A stretch of DNA of 64,000 nucleotides from an uncultured Pirellula sp. GTDB lineage: Bacteria > Planctomycetota > Planctomycetia > Pirellulales > Pirellulaceae. A program made the translations under genes and the position numbers. Within the stretch, counting starts at the first letter, position 1. Each line of letters starts with the position of its first letter. The notes under the pieces were generated by a model. That model was not told the DNA's origin and did not search any database. It saw only the letters and a list, made by a program, of their open reading frames with translations. Positions 43,245 to 54,392 of the stretch are shown here, one piece after another. The stretch spans positions 1-64,000 of the forward strand of contig CAIOHR010000002.1 of the NCBI GenBank assembly GCA_903858115.1, written 5' to 3'.

Positions 43245-43475
43245 GGCCTGTGACCCGACGCTGAAACCGCTTGACCACCGTGCCCGCTTCGAGTTCACTT
43301 AGGGGCGTGGGATTGGTGGTTTCCGTTTGGCGTGACTCATTTCGAACGATTTTCGTTTCATGTCGATCGATCGAATGTTGCAATTTCAGGGTGAATAGCC
43401 CATGGTTGCGCCCACCAGAGCCGATTTTTGAGCCGATCCTACCGAATTGTCACGCGGTTTGATTGGGGAAGAACA

Positions 43476-44192
43476 GTGGAAGTAGCTCGAAAACGAGTCT
43501 GGAAGCGATTGTTGGCTTCTCCGTGGGTGATTGTGCCGCTAGCCGTCGGGATTATCGCAACCGCTTCGTTGGTGATTAGCGGTTCGGGCGCTGTAGTCGC
43601 TGGAACTTCTTTTGCCTTGTGTTCCGGGGTAATTGCTTACCGATTGGCGTTTGGTTTTGACAAAATCACCGAGCTGGCTGCGAACGAGTCGACGGCTGCT
43701 CAGCATGAGCTTGAGGTAGCTCAACTCGATAAACTTCAAGATCAATTGCGAGTCGACCGTGACTTTCGAACGAAGGACATTCTTGCCGCAGCTAGGCAGT
43801 TGAGGAGTGAATTCCAAGAATTGGCCTCTTCTCCCGAAATGAAGCAACGGGCCAACGAGATAGGAAAACAGCTCGATCATTTGTTTTGGACAGCTATTAA
43901 GCAACTGGAATATTCGCTAAAACTCTTCCATCAAGCCGATCGGTTGGTGGATGGTCAGAGGATCCATGTTTTGCAGGAACGCGAAAGCGTCATCCTGGAA
44001 TTGCAATCTTCTGTCGATAGAATGAGGCAGGTAACCACGCACTTTCGGCAATTGTCGAACAGCGAGCAAGGGCTGGACCTGAAGCCACTACAAGATGAAT
44101 TGGATGCGTCTATGCGAGTTGCGAAGCGTACGGAAGAACGTATGCGAGAACTGGAACTCGGACACAACCACAACGAATTTCTAAAAGATTAA
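43476..44192 (+). CDS. Membrane coiled-coil protein upstream of a PspA-like gene
   Basis: ~238 aa, no named family. Two adjacent hydrophobic segments at residues ~14-55 (PWVIVPLAVGIIATASLVI; GAVVAGTSFALCSGVIAYRL) form a hairpin. A ~170-aa cytoplasmic or periplasmic helix region with heptad-like Leu/Gln/Glu pattern follows. The start GTG at 43476 has GGGGAAG 4-5 bases upstream; the TTG at 43428 would add 16 residues. The PspA-like gene starts 41 bases downstream with AGGAG, so the two are probably an operon and may act as membrane anchor and coat. Confidence 0.78.
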   Translation: MEVARKRVWKRLLASPWVIVPLAVGIIATASLVISGSGAVVAGTSFALCSGVIAYRLAFGFDKITELAANESTAAQHELEVAQLDKLQDQLRVDRDFRTKDILAAARQLRSEFQELASSPEMKQRANEIGKQLDHLFWTAIKQLEYSLKLFHQADRLVDGQRIHVLQERESVILELQSSVDRMRQVTTHFRQLSNSEQGLDLKPLQDELDASMRVAKRTEERMRELELGHNHNEFLKD

Positions 44193-44233
44193 CTATCCGT
44201 CACTTTTACCATTTTCCCTTTAGGAGTTATTAC

Positions 44234-45043
44234 ATGTTCAGTGCGATCGGTCGTTTCTTTCGAGCCATCAAGTACCTGATTACAGGTAAAGTAGACCAAG
44301 CGGCTGACTCGATCAGCGCCAATCCGACAGTGATCTCGGCTACTTTCGACAAAGTCATCACCGACAAAAAGAAGCGACTGAACGAATACAAAGACGCTAT
44401 CAGCGCGATGATTGCTCAAGAAGAAAGCAAGAAGGAGCGTCTAAACGCTATCACGCAGGAAATCGAGAAGCTTGAGAAATTGAAGTCAGGTGCTGCAGCA
44501 CGTGCCAAGTCGCTGGTCGACAAGTACAACGGCGATGTGAATGCGGTGAAGAATGATCCTGAGTATCAAAAGTGTCAGTCGGCCTTCAAAGACTTTACAA
44601 GCACTCTGGCGGAAAAGAGACAACGAGCCCAGGAGCTTGACGATGATCTGAAGCAATTGATCACCAATGTGAGTGGTCACAAAACACAGATCCAGTCTCT
44701 GATGCGCGAACTAGAGAAGATCAAAGAAGAAAAGCACGATGCAGTTGCCGACGTGCTATCCGCAAAAGAAGAAAAGCAAATCGCAGATATGGTCAATGGA
44801 ATCTCCAATGACAAATCTTCTCAAGAACTACAACGCATGCGAGATCTGCGTCAGAAAGCTGTTGCAAACGCTCGAGTCTCGCGAGAGCTTGCAGGTTTGG
44901 ATGCAAAGAAGGCCGAGAGCGAATTCCTCGAGTATGCACAAGACCATGCTTCCGATGACGAATTCGACGCTCTTATCGGCCTCTCTTCCAAGAAAGAAGC
45001 ATCCGAATCCTCTACGCAAGAGACAAAGATTCCTGAAGCATAG
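44234..45043 (+). CDS. PspA/IM30-like coiled-coil protein
   Basis: 269 aa. MFSAIGRFFRAIKYLITGKVDQAAD is an amphipathic N-terminal helix as in PspA/Vipp1 (ESCRT-III relatives). Long alpha-helices follow, with Glu/Lys/Gln-rich heptads from residue ~40 to ~195 (KERLNAITQEIEKLEKLKS; SLMRELEKIKEEKHD). The C-terminal tail is Ser/Glu-rich. It would coat and stabilise the inner membrane. Similarity to PspA rests on size, helix pattern and N-terminus, so the family call is tentative. AGGAG lies upstream of the ATG, directly after the membrane coiled-coil gene. No pspF or pspBC homolog is near. Confidence 0.7.
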   Translation: MFSAIGRFFRAIKYLITGKVDQAADSISANPTVISATFDKVITDKKKRLNEYKDAISAMIAQEESKKERLNAITQEIEKLEKLKSGAAARAKSLVDKYNGDVNAVKNDPEYQKCQSAFKDFTSTLAEKRQRAQELDDDLKQLITNVSGHKTQIQSLMRELEKIKEEKHDAVADVLSAKEEKQIADMVNGISNDKSSQELQRMRDLRQKAVANARVSRELAGLDAKKAESEFLEYAQDHASDDEFDALIGLSSKKEASESSTQETKIPEA

Positions 45044-45064
45044 TTTGCATTATCGATGAACTCC

Positions 45065-45091
45065 GAGGGGCAGGTTTAGAACCTGTCCCTC
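45065..45091. terminator. Hairpin between convergent genes
   Basis: GAGGGGCAGGTT (45065-45076) pairs with AACCTGTCCCTC (45080-45091) over a three-base loop, a 12-bp stem with one G-T pair. It lies between the PspA-like gene and the convergent pyrophosphatase gene and may serve both, but no T-run follows on either strand. Confidence 0.6.
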
Positions 45092-45101
45092 AACGTCATA
45101 G

Positions 45102-46763
45102 CTATTGTGGCGATCGCACTGACGTTTCAATCAACTGTGCGATCAGCGGTAATAGCTGCTTCTTTCTACTCACCACATTGTCCAATTGATACAAATTGCG
45201 ATCTAAGCGTGGATAATTGATCTCGTCCCATCCCTCCGACTCGTGCGAAAGTAATAGCAACGAACCGTTGCTCACGACATCGGTGATGAGGAGTGCCGAG
45301 AAGTCGAGACGGCTCTTTTCTGCCAGCATCTCGAGCGAAGCTCTCAGATCATCTTTTCGATCCCAAAATAAATCGAATCCAATCTCCTCAATTTGTGAGA
45401 TCGAGAAGCGAAAGCCGTGCTCTTCGAACTCCTTGCAATCCTCTCGAACAACTTCGTCCGGCGTGCAAGAACGCAATGCAGATCCGATCTCAAAGAACTC
45501 CGTTGCATAAGTCTCGAGGTCCACTTCGCAGAGCGCTTGAAGCCACTTCAAGATGTCTCGATCGGTGTCGGTCGTCGTGGGTGAACGAAGAAACAAAGTG
45601 TCTGAAATGATGCCTGAAGCCATGCACAATGCAATTCCAGGTTTCGGAGTGATACCAGACGCGCGAAACTGACGCGCGACCAACGTGCATGTCGAGCCAA
45701 CGGGTTCGTTAATGAACCGGATAGGCTGCGTCGACTTGAGTCCACCTCCCAAACGGTGATGGTCGAGGACTTCTAGAATCTCGGCCTCTTCGGCACCGTT
45801 CACCGCTTGGCTTAGCTCGTTGTGATCTACCAAAATTAGCTTAGGCTTAGGTGGGTTGACTAGGTCCGATTTCGAAAGGACGCCAATCAAAATGCCCGCG
45901 TCGTTCACGACCGGAAAGATCGGTTCGTTCGACTTTTCGACGACGCCTCGGGCATCTTCGATGGGCAGTTTGGCCGAAAGAGAGATGAAAGTTGTATCAA
46001 TTGCAGAATCGATGAACTGTGCTGATTTGATCCGCATCGTTGTCGTTGCTGTATCGTAGGGGCTTTTCAGCACCGCAACATTGCGTGCTCGTGCCAACTC
46101 GGTGAGGCCAGAAGAGAGTGCATATCCGCCCGTCACTACGAGCGCCCTTACTCCATGTTCGATGGCCGGAAGCTGGATGGTCGGGCGGTCACCGCTCACA
46201 ACCAATAGCCTTGATGCAGGAAACTGCTGCATTCGCTCCGTGAACCCACCAGCACTCATCGCTCCCACCATGACCAATAGCTCGTCGTGTTGCGTTGGAT
46301 CGATGGAATGCTGAAATGTACCTCCGATGATCTCAGAGATCTTATGCAAACTCGTCTTTACCGTGCGTGTCTTGAGCGGGTCGCTATCATCGCGAAAGAT
46401 CAAATCCATCAACTGCAACAACGAAAGCACTCCAACAACTTTGCGCTGCTCGTTGATAATCGGAATCGCTCGAAGTTCATGGTCCTTCATCCGTTGATAA
46501 ACTTCGTAGAACACATCCCCGTAGCAAGCTGTCGTGACATCGCGTTTGCAGACATCTTCGACTTCCGGCCGGACATCCATGACGATCCTAGGCGCAGGGA
46601 CTTTGGACTTCTTGAGAACAAACTCCGTTCGTTTGTTCGGAGTGCCGCAGCATGCTGCGATCGCCTCTGGACGCGAAGTTTGCTGAAGCAGATCGGCGTA
46701 CGCGATCGCGGAACAAATAGCATCGGTGTCTGGATTGCGATGCCCAAAGACGAGAACTGACAT
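45102..46763 (-). CDS. CBS-domain family II (Mn-dependent) inorganic pyrophosphatase
   Basis: Hydrolyses pyrophosphate to phosphate. 553 aa, with a DHH phosphoesterase N-terminus (VFGHRNPDTDAICSA) and a metal-ligand DHH reading LVDHNELSQAV and DHHRLGG later. The regulatory insert has two CBS domains flanking a DRTGG-like domain. The DHHA2 domain is at the C-terminus. CBS-PPases of this kind are usually inhibited by AMP/ADP and activated by ATP. The start at 46763 (MSVLVFGHRNPDTD) is taken; a longer start at 46820 has no similarity. Divergent from thrS. Confidence 0.94.
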   Translation of the reverse strand: MSVLVFGHRNPDTDAICSAIAYADLLQQTSRPEAIAACCGTPNKRTEFVLKKSKVPAPRIVMDVRPEVEDVCKRDVTTACYGDVFYEVYQRMKDHELRAIPIINEQRKVVGVLSLLQLMDLIFRDDSDPLKTRTVKTSLHKISEIIGGTFQHSIDPTQHDELLVMVGAMSAGGFTERMQQFPASRLLVVSGDRPTIQLPAIEHGVRALVVTGGYALSSGLTELARARNVAVLKSPYDTATTTMRIKSAQFIDSAIDTTFISLSAKLPIEDARGVVEKSNEPIFPVVNDAGILIGVLSKSDLVNPPKPKLILVDHNELSQAVNGAEEAEILEVLDHHRLGGGLKSTQPIRFINEPVGSTCTLVARQFRASGITPKPGIALCMASGIISDTLFLRSPTTTDTDRDILKWLQALCEVDLETYATEFFEIGSALRSCTPDEVVREDCKEFEEHGFRFSISQIEEIGFDLFWDRKDDLRASLEMLAEKSRLDFSALLITDVVSNGSLLLLSHESEGWDEINYPRLDRNLYQLDNVVSRKKQLLPLIAQLIETSVRSPQ

Positions 46764-46974
46764 GGGGAGGAACTGGGTTGGAGACGGATAAGAATTTGTT
46801 GTACAACTCAATGATAGCATAGGAATCGAAATAAACCCGCAAGACTCCTATTGCAAAGTGTCGCACCAATCGCGAACATTTCGGACGAAAGGTCGTCATT
46901 TGTTTGGACGATCAACTACTCAAAACTCCACCCGCGGCTACGCCCACCGTGCCGGGGATAGGAAAGGTATGGTA

Positions 46975-49167
46975 ATGCTGGATATTCAACTCCCTGACGG
47001 TACTGTCGTGCAACATCCCGATGACGCGACACCTCTCACCGTGGCGGAATCGATTGGCTCTCGATTGGCCAAAGCCGTCATCGCTGCCAAAATCGGTGAT
47101 CAAATCATTGATGCAAACCGCAGTCTGAAAAGTATCAGCGATGGGGGGAAAATCCCCTTAAAGCTCCTTACTGAAAAGGATCCCGATGCTCTCGGTGTGC
47201 TTCGGCACTCCTGCGCTCACGTCATGGCACGCGCGATTATGCGACTCTACCCAGGCGTTTCGTTGGCTTTCGGTCCGACGATCAACAACGGATTTTACTA
47301 CGATTTTGAACTCAGTCATAAACTGAGTGAAGACGATTTTGCCGCCATCGAAGCCGAGATGGGACGAATCGTGGAAAAGGCGGAACCATTCGAACAGTTT
47401 TCCTTGAACCGAGAACAAGCGGTTGAGCTATGCAGCGACATGAAGCAATCGCTGAAAGTCGAGCATATTCAAACCGGATTGAGCTCCCACGATTCCTTAG
47501 GATTTTATCGTCAAGGGGAATTCGTTGACCTATGCCGTGGACCGCACATTCCAGACGCAGGACGAATCAAGGCCTTCAAAGTGTTGAGCGTTGCAGGATC
47601 GTATTGGAAGGGGGACGCTTCTAACAAACAGTTGCAGCGAGTCTACGGCACTGCGTGGTTCAGCCCGAAAGATATGCAGGCCCATCTCGATCAGCTCGAA
47701 GAGGCAAAGAAACGGGATCACCGTGTCATCGGTAAGAAGCAGGGGCTTTTCCAAATCAGTCCTGAAGTAGGTCAAGGACTCTGTCTGTGGCTCCCGAAAG
47801 GAGCAAGAATTCGTGGCTTGCTCGAAGACTTCCTTCGCAAGGAAATGCTAAAGCGAGGCTATGAACCGGTCTACAGTCCTCATATGGGACGCGTCGAACT
47901 CTACGAAACCAGCGGTCACTTTCCCTATTACCGCGACAGTCAGTTTCCACCTTTGTTCGTGAACGATGGTGGTGCTCTCGTCGATGGCTGGATCCGGCGT
48001 TTAGAAGACCCTGCAGGGTTGAAGCCCGAGTTCGAGGTTGCATTCCTGCAATCCGCCGAAGTGCTCGGCTGCGAGATCAAAGGTTATTCGACTTCGTTGC
48101 CAACTGCCGAGAAGGTCGAAATCCTCCAAACCTGGCAACGTCAGCATGAGCGATACCTGGTCAAACCGATGAACTGTCCGCACCACGCGCACATTTTCAA
48201 AGCGGCCCCTCGTTCCTACAAGCAACTGCCGTTGCGACTTTTTGAATTCGGTACAGTATATCGTTTCGAACAAACTGGCGAACTGAACGGCATGTTGCGT
48301 GTTCGAGGTCTAACTCAGGACGATGCACACATCTTCTGTACCCAGGATCAGGTAGAACAAGAGTTTCGCAATACGATTGAATTGACTCGATTGGTTCTAG
48401 AATCGGTTGGGCTCAAAGACTATCGCGTGCAGTTGTCCCTTCGCGATCCAAAGAGCGACAAATATGTTGGCTCGGAAGAAAATTGGCAAAAAGCCGAAGC
48501 CGCTTTGCGTCGGGTACTGACTGAGTCGGGGCTCAACTTCTCGACCGCCGAAGGTGAAGCTGCCTTCTATGGTCCGAAGGCTGACTTTATGGTGCGCGAT
48601 TGCATCGGTCGCCAATGGCAACTTGGAACCGTGCAACTCGATTACAACTTGCCAGAACGATTCCAATTGGAGTATGTCGGCGCGGACAATAAATCGCACC
48701 GTCCGGTGATGATCCACCGAGCACCATTCGGCTCGATGGAGCGATTCGTCGGGATGTTGACCGAACACTTCGCGGGTGCATTCCCCATGTGGCTAGCCCC
48801 TGAACAAGTACGCATTTGTCCATTGAGTGAAAAATCGAACGACTATGCGTTAGAACTGGAGAAGCTCTTCCTCGATAACGGTTTCCGAGTAAGCACAGAT
48901 GTTCGCGGTACCAAGGTACAAGCGAAGATTCGAGATGCTCAGCTTGAGTTGATTCCATACATGGCCGTCGTTGGACCGAAAGAGGCTGAATCTCGATCGA
49001 TCGCGCTGCGAGACAGAATCTCTGGCGAGTTAGGAACGATGTCTGTGGATCAAGTTCTTGAGTTCCTCGGGACCGAAGTTCGGGAGCGAAGAATTCGTCA
49101 GGTTGCCGAGAATAAACTGGCAGAGCCAGAAGCACCGCAACCAGAATCGACAAACAACGAGTACTGA
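46975..49167 (+). CDS. thrS: Threonyl-tRNA synthetase
   Basis: Charges tRNA-Thr; cytoplasmic class II enzyme, 730 aa. It has the TGS and editing (SAD) domains ([29 protein letters not shown]) followed by the catalytic core with zinc ligand Cys in KPMNCPHH, motif 2 in [20 protein letters not shown], motif 3 in [15 protein letters not shown], and the anticodon-binding domain. Between YYRDSQF and LVKPMNC there are about 60 residues more than in E. coli. The start at 46975 is chosen because AGGAAAGG lies 7 bases before it. A hairpin follows after the stop. Confidence 0.96.
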   Translation: MLDIQLPDGTVVQHPDDATPLTVAESIGSRLAKAVIAAKIGDQIIDANRSLKSISDGGKIPLKLLTEKDPDALGVLRHSCAHVMARAIMRLYPGVSLAFGPTINNGFYYDFELSHKLSEDDFAAIEAEMGRIVEKAEPFEQFSLNREQAVELCSDMKQSLKVEHIQTGLSSHDSLGFYRQGEFVDLCRGPHIPDAGRIKAFKVLSVAGSYWKGDASNKQLQRVYGTAWFSPKDMQAHLDQLEEAKKRDHRVIGKKQGLFQISPEVGQGLCLWLPKGARIRGLLEDFLRKEMLKRGYEPVYSPHMGRVELYETSGHFPYYRDSQFPPLFVNDGGALVDGWIRRLEDPAGLKPEFEVAFLQSAEVLGCEIKGYSTSLPTAEKVEILQTWQRQHERYLVKPMNCPHHAHIFKAAPRSYKQLPLRLFEFGTVYRFEQTGELNGMLRVRGLTQDDAHIFCTQDQVEQEFRNTIELTRLVLESVGLKDYRVQLSLRDPKSDKYVGSEENWQKAEAALRRVLTESGLNFSTAEGEAAFYGPKADFMVRDCIGRQWQLGTVQLDYNLPERFQLEYVGADNKSHRPVMIHRAPFGSMERFVGMLTEHFAGAFPMWLAPEQVRICPLSEKSNDYALELEKLFLDNGFRVSTDVRGTKVQAKIRDAQLELIPYMAVVGPKEAESRSIALRDRISGELGTMSVDQVLEFLGTEVRERRIRQVAENKLAEPEAPQPESTNNEY

Positions 49168-49199
49168 TCGCTAGAGGATCCACCACAACCCGCTGCGTG

Positions 49200-49224
49200 A
49201 GCGAGGGACGATCTGTCTCTCGCT
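49200..49224 (+). terminator. Hairpin after thrS
   Basis: AGCGAGGGAC (49200-49209) pairs with GTCTCTCGCT (49215-49224), a 10-bp stem with a G-T pair and a 5-base loop, followed by TTCCCATTTA. It lies 32 bases after the thrS stop and before the convergent thiC. The T-run is weak. Confidence 0.55.
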
Positions 49225-49275
49225 TTCCCATTTATTAGCCGGAACGCCGTAGCGTCAATCCAAGTCCGGATGAAG

Positions 49276-50796
<1,521 letters not shown>

Positions 50797-51723
50797 TCAT
50801 TTGGACTGAATCCAATCGAGGAAGCCCATTTTCTCCAAGTCGCTTCTCATTTGGGACTTGGCTGCATCCGAAAGACTCGCGCATGGCAAACGAGGAGGCC
50901 CGACTGGAACTCCGATCATGGCCATCGTTTCTTTCGCTGCGCCCACATAGCCGGTATCGAACAATTTCTGAACGATTCGGACGCTGCGATACTGTTCTTC
51001 GCGAGCGGTAGCCAAATCGTTTCGATGGAATGCCTCCAACAGACGGTGATAGATCGGAGCGGCAAAATTGTACGTACTGCCCACTGCCCCTTTCGCACCA
51101 AGAGCCGTCGCAGCCAAGAGTGCTTCGTCACACCCAAACGGCACGTCCCAGCGACCGCCATCCAATTGCAGCAAGTGTTGGTACGTCATCAAGTCGGAGT
51201 TCGTGAACTTGAGACCAACCAAGTTTGGAATACGATCCTTTGCCAGATCTAAGAATCGGACCATCGACAGTTGGACATTGGTCATCGATGGAATGTCGTA
51301 AAAATAGAATGGCAATCGAGGGGCAGCTGCTGCAATCTTTGCCATCGATTGAACCAATACCTCGACTGAATTCGGCTTGAAATAACTCGGGGTAAAGGTC
51401 GCGACAGCCAACGCGTTCAGTTGCTCCGCGTGCGCGGCTAAGGCCATGGAATCATGGATGCAATTGCTGCCTACATGTACCACGACTTCCAGCGATGTGC
51501 CTTTCACAACCGCCATCCACTGCTTGGTGAGTTCCATGCGTTCCAAGACGGTTAGCGAGTGGCACTCGCCCGTTGTTCCGCCAATGAATGCGAAACGAAC
51601 TTTGTCGCGAATCAAGCGTTCCGCTTGGACTTCGACAACCCCGAGATTCAGTTCTCCGTCCGCGTGGAATGGAGTATGGGTCGCAGCCACGAGACTGTGC
51701 AGTGGTTGTCGGTGTTCAAACAT
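50797..51723 (-). CDS. N-acetylneuraminate lyase-like aldolase
   Basis: DapA superfamily, 308 aa, closest in pattern to N-acetylneuraminate lyase, including the eukaryote-like form. GGTTGECHSLTVLERMEL is the pyruvate-binding loop, FYDIPSMTNVQLSM holds the catalytic Tyr, and LVGLKFTNSDLMTYQHLL holds the Schiff-base Lys. The reaction would be cleavage of sialic acid to ManNAc and pyruvate, though DHDPS-type activity cannot be excluded. It ends 175 bases upstream of thiC on the same strand, with a short GC hairpin between. nagB at 5367 would serve the same route. Confidence 0.85.
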   Translation of the reverse strand: MFEHRQPLHSLVAATHTPFHADGELNLGVVEVQAERLIRDKVRFAFIGGTTGECHSLTVLERMELTKQWMAVVKGTSLEVVVHVGSNCIHDSMALAAHAEQLNALAVATFTPSYFKPNSVEVLVQSMAKIAAAAPRLPFYFYDIPSMTNVQLSMVRFLDLAKDRIPNLVGLKFTNSDLMTYQHLLQLDGGRWDVPFGCDEALLAATALGAKGAVGSTYNFAAPIYHRLLEAFHRNDLATAREEQYRSVRIVQKLFDTGYVGAAKETMAMIGVPVGPPRLPCASLSDAAKSQMRSDLEKMGFLDWIQSK

Positions 51724-51810
51724 TCGAGCATATCCTTGGATTTGGTTTTCTTACGCTCAGAGTATGTTAATGGAATGCTCGTAAATCTGTAAGTAACCTA
51801 CAAAAGTAAT

Positions 51811-51942
51811 TCAGAAGTAGTTTCCTTGATACATCAACGTGCCAGGAACCTTTGCGGTGACTTGCCTTTGCTCTTCTGTCAATTTACCGACAACCGACGC
51901 GAGCGATCCAATACAAAATCGGTCCGAATCGTCATTGTCCAC
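51811..51942 (-). CDS. Possible small protein downstream of the DUF1501 gene
   Basis: A 43-codon frame, GTG start, lying 38 bases after the DUF1501 stop. It reads with plausible codon use and ends KVPGTLMYQGNYF; a LTEEQRQVTAKV stretch looks helical. An AGGA lies ~8 bases before the GTG. No family recognised. Could be a co-transcribed small protein or a chance frame; the only other feature in the 51724-51980 gap is a hint of coding on the other strand that has no support. Confidence 0.35.
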   Translation of the reverse strand: MDNDDSDRFCIGSLASVVGKLTEEQRQVTAKVPGTLMYQGNYF

Positions 51943-51980
51943 CTTGAATCCTGTTTTTGCCCAACGGAGTCGTCAAAAAC

Positions 51981-53450
51981 CTACACTCCCAATTCCGATA
52001 TCGGGGCACCGTGATTGACCACATTGCGAGGACGACCGCTGGAGTCAACGTATTGTGTTTCTAAAGGAACACCGAAGTACCGATAGAGAGTCGCGGCTAA
52101 ATCGCCGGGGGTAACGGCGCGTTCGCGAATCGAACCACCGTCTTTGTCTGTCGAGCCGATCACTTGCCCATGTCGCAATCCGCCACCGGCCATCACCATC
52201 GACATCACATTTGGCCAATGGTCTCGTCCATCTGTGCTCCCTTGTGTACCCATCATCGGCGTTCGGCCGAACTCACCCATCGCGATCACAAGCACATCGT
52301 CCAACTTTCCGCGTTCCTCCAGATCGCTCACCAAGGTGGTTAGCAAATGATCAAACAAGGGCAGCAATGGCTTGAGCCCCTTCGATATGCCTCCATAAGG
52401 TGGAATGTTGTCGCCGTGATTGTCCCACGTTCCGCTTGCGGTGTGGTAACTAAGATCGAGCGTTACGAACGCCGACCCCGACTCGACCAAACGTCTCGCG
52501 AGCAACGCTTGTTGGCACCATAGGTGATCTCCATACCGTTCACGAGTCGCTTTCGATTCGAGGCTAAGGTCAAACGCTTGTCGCGTCTCTGGTCCTAGTA
52601 GCAAATCAAACGCTTGTTGATTGTAAGCATCCATGGCTTCCATCACTCGCGATTGATCAATATCACGACGCATGGTGTCGATGTCCGCGAGCAATTGTCG
52701 ACGGTCGGCCATCCGTTCAAAGCTAAGCCCCTTCGCGAATCGAAACATCTCGCCCGCAGACGATTTGCCCGTGTTGTTTCCTATCAAGTCGTAGACAGGC
52801 AGTTTCGATGCGAGGTTGCCGGGGAACGGATCGAATTGTTGGCCAAGATCTCCGGCGAATGCGATATGACTCTTCGAGCGATAGAAGCCGATGTTTGGAG
52901 GAATGCCTTTGCGATGGCTACCGTGGTGCTTCGCAATCACCGAAGCGATCGAAGGATAGCGAACGGCTTCCGGATTCGTGCGAGGTTCAGCCTCTAAGTT
53001 TCCCGTTTGAAATACCATGTTGGGTTCATGGTTGCTGGATTTGGCATCAACCGAACGGAGGATCGTAAAGCGATCCATCATTGCGGCTTGTTTCGGCAAA
53101 TGTTCGCAGATGATGACGCCTGGAAGTTTGGTGGGAATCACGCCAAAGGGGCCGCGATTTTGCGGAGGCCGATCCGGTTTCGGATCCCATGTGTCGATTT
53201 GACTAGGTCCCCCCGTCATCCAGAGCAAGATCACACTTTTCCCCTTGGGGGCACCGAGCCCTCCGCGGTCAATCGGTTCCCTCGCTTGCAGCAACTGCGG
53301 CAGAGACAGGCCTGCCATCCCGAGGATACTCGATTTAAGCAAATTTCGTCGGCTGGCGACGGACAGGCCTTCGGTGACCAGCGGGTTCAGATAGCGAAAT
53401 GCGTGCGAATGCGAATGTTCGGACGTTTTTACGAGTGGAGATCGAGTCAT
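51981..53450 (-). CDS. DUF1501 protein with Tat signal
   Basis: 489 aa. The twin-arginine motif SRRNLLKSSILGMAGLSL lies near residues 33-50, so the protein folds in the cytoplasm and is exported by Tat. The DUF1501 domain, a sulfatase/alkaline-phosphatase-like fold, is recognised by KSVILLWMTGGPSQIDTWDPKP, SNHEPNMVF, and MGEFGRTPMMGTQGSTDGRDHWP, typical metal-site regions. Usually paired with a PSD1/DUF1553-type protein, none of which is adjacent. A 43-codon frame follows downstream. Function of the family is unresolved. Confidence 0.93.
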   Translation of the reverse strand: MTRSPLVKTSEHSHSHAFRYLNPLVTEGLSVASRRNLLKSSILGMAGLSLPQLLQAREPIDRGGLGAPKGKSVILLWMTGGPSQIDTWDPKPDRPPQNRGPFGVIPTKLPGVIICEHLPKQAAMMDRFTILRSVDAKSSNHEPNMVFQTGNLEAEPRTNPEAVRYPSIASVIAKHHGSHRKGIPPNIGFYRSKSHIAFAGDLGQQFDPFPGNLASKLPVYDLIGNNTGKSSAGEMFRFAKGLSFERMADRRQLLADIDTMRRDIDQSRVMEAMDAYNQQAFDLLLGPETRQAFDLSLESKATRERYGDHLWCQQALLARRLVESGSAFVTLDLSYHTASGTWDNHGDNIPPYGGISKGLKPLLPLFDHLLTTLVSDLEERGKLDDVLVIAMGEFGRTPMMGTQGSTDGRDHWPNVMSMVMAGGGLRHGQVIGSTDKDGGSIRERAVTPGDLAATLYRYFGVPLETQYVDSSGRPRNVVNHGAPISELGV

Positions 53451-53657
53451 CGGCTTAGTTTCAAAAAACGCAGCAATGCGTAGGATTCAGCAGGTTTTTG
53501 AACGACTCGTAGAATTGTAACTAGCAATTGCCCCCCAAAACACATGGGGTTTTCCAATTTTCGATTGAAGGGTGCCAGAATCTTGCATTTTGATAGAATG
53601 GGGCGTGACAAACGTCTTAACATTTCAACCAATCCACTCAACCCTCGGAGTACACCT

Positions 53658-54287
53658 GTGGCTCATACGCTAGCACCTCTTCCATACGCTTTCAACGCCA
53701 TGGAACCTCACATCGACGCGCAAACGATGGAGATCCACCATGGAAAACACCATCAAGCGTACGTAACCAATCTGAACAAAGCAGTCGAAGGAACTGCGGT
53801 GGAGTCCAAGACGGCTGAAGAGCTGATCAAGGATCTTAGCGCGGTTCCAGAAGATAAACGTACTGCGGTTCGCAACAACGCAGGTGGACACGTCAACCAT
53901 ACGTTCTTCTGGCAAATTATTGGCTGGAACGCCGGTGGAAAACCAAGTGGAGCATTGCTTGCTGACATCGAAGCCACTTTTGGTAGCTTTGAGGCATTCA
54001 AAGAGAAGCTCGCTACTGCTGCTACCACCCGATTCGGAAGTGGATGGGCATGGCTCGTTCTCAACAATGGTAAGCTTGAGATCGGCTCGACTGCCAATCA
54101 AGACAGTCCTTTGATGGGCAAAGCTGTTGCGGGTATCGAAGGCACACCGATCCTCGGTTTGGATGTTTGGGAACATGCGTACTACCTCAAATATCAAAAT
54201 CGCCGACCTGATTATGTCGCTGCGTTTTGGAACGTGGTCAATTGGAACGAAGTTGGCAAGCGATACGATGCCGCTAAGAAAGGCTAG
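53658..54287 (+). CDS. sodA: Superoxide dismutase, Mn-type
   Basis: Detoxifies superoxide. 209 aa with [29 protein letters not shown] (first metal His), [12 protein letters not shown] (second His), and the metal Asp/His in [18 protein letters not shown] in place of AAQ plus a Gln in STANQDSPL point to a Mn enzyme, though cambialistic use is possible. GTG at 53658 with CGGAG 7 bases before is the start; the long in-frame extension upstream has no family match. No signal peptide. A good terminator follows. Confidence 0.95.
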   Translation: MAHTLAPLPYAFNAMEPHIDAQTMEIHHGKHHQAYVTNLNKAVEGTAVESKTAEELIKDLSAVPEDKRTAVRNNAGGHVNHTFFWQIIGWNAGGKPSGALLADIEATFGSFEAFKEKLATAATTRFGSGWAWLVLNNGKLEIGSTANQDSPLMGKAVAGIEGTPILGLDVWEHAYYLKYQNRRPDYVAAFWNVVNWNEVGKRYDAAKKG

Positions 54288-54318
54288 TTGGTAGGCTTGG
54301 CCTAATTCCCATTTTTTG

Positions 54319-54350
54319 AAGGTCGCTCTTCGAACGAGCGACCTTTGTTT
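54319..54350 (+). terminator. Intrinsic terminator after sodA
   Basis: AAGGTCGCTC (54319-54328) pairs perfectly with GAGCGACCTT (54336-54345) over a 7-base loop, then TGTTTG. It lies 32 bases beyond the sodA stop and supports a later start for the sulfatase. Confidence 0.8.
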
Positions 54351-54392
54351 GTAATGGCTTGTTCGCTATCGCTACTGAATCGTGGTACTTCT

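Noticed and set aside
46764-46974. T-box leader of thrS
   Set aside because: No T-box sequence or specifier layout could be read in the gap, and T-boxes are not expected in this phylum.
51826-52014. 62-codon plus-strand frame near the DUF1501 end
   Set aside because: Overlaps the end of DUF1501 in antisense, with no family resemblance.
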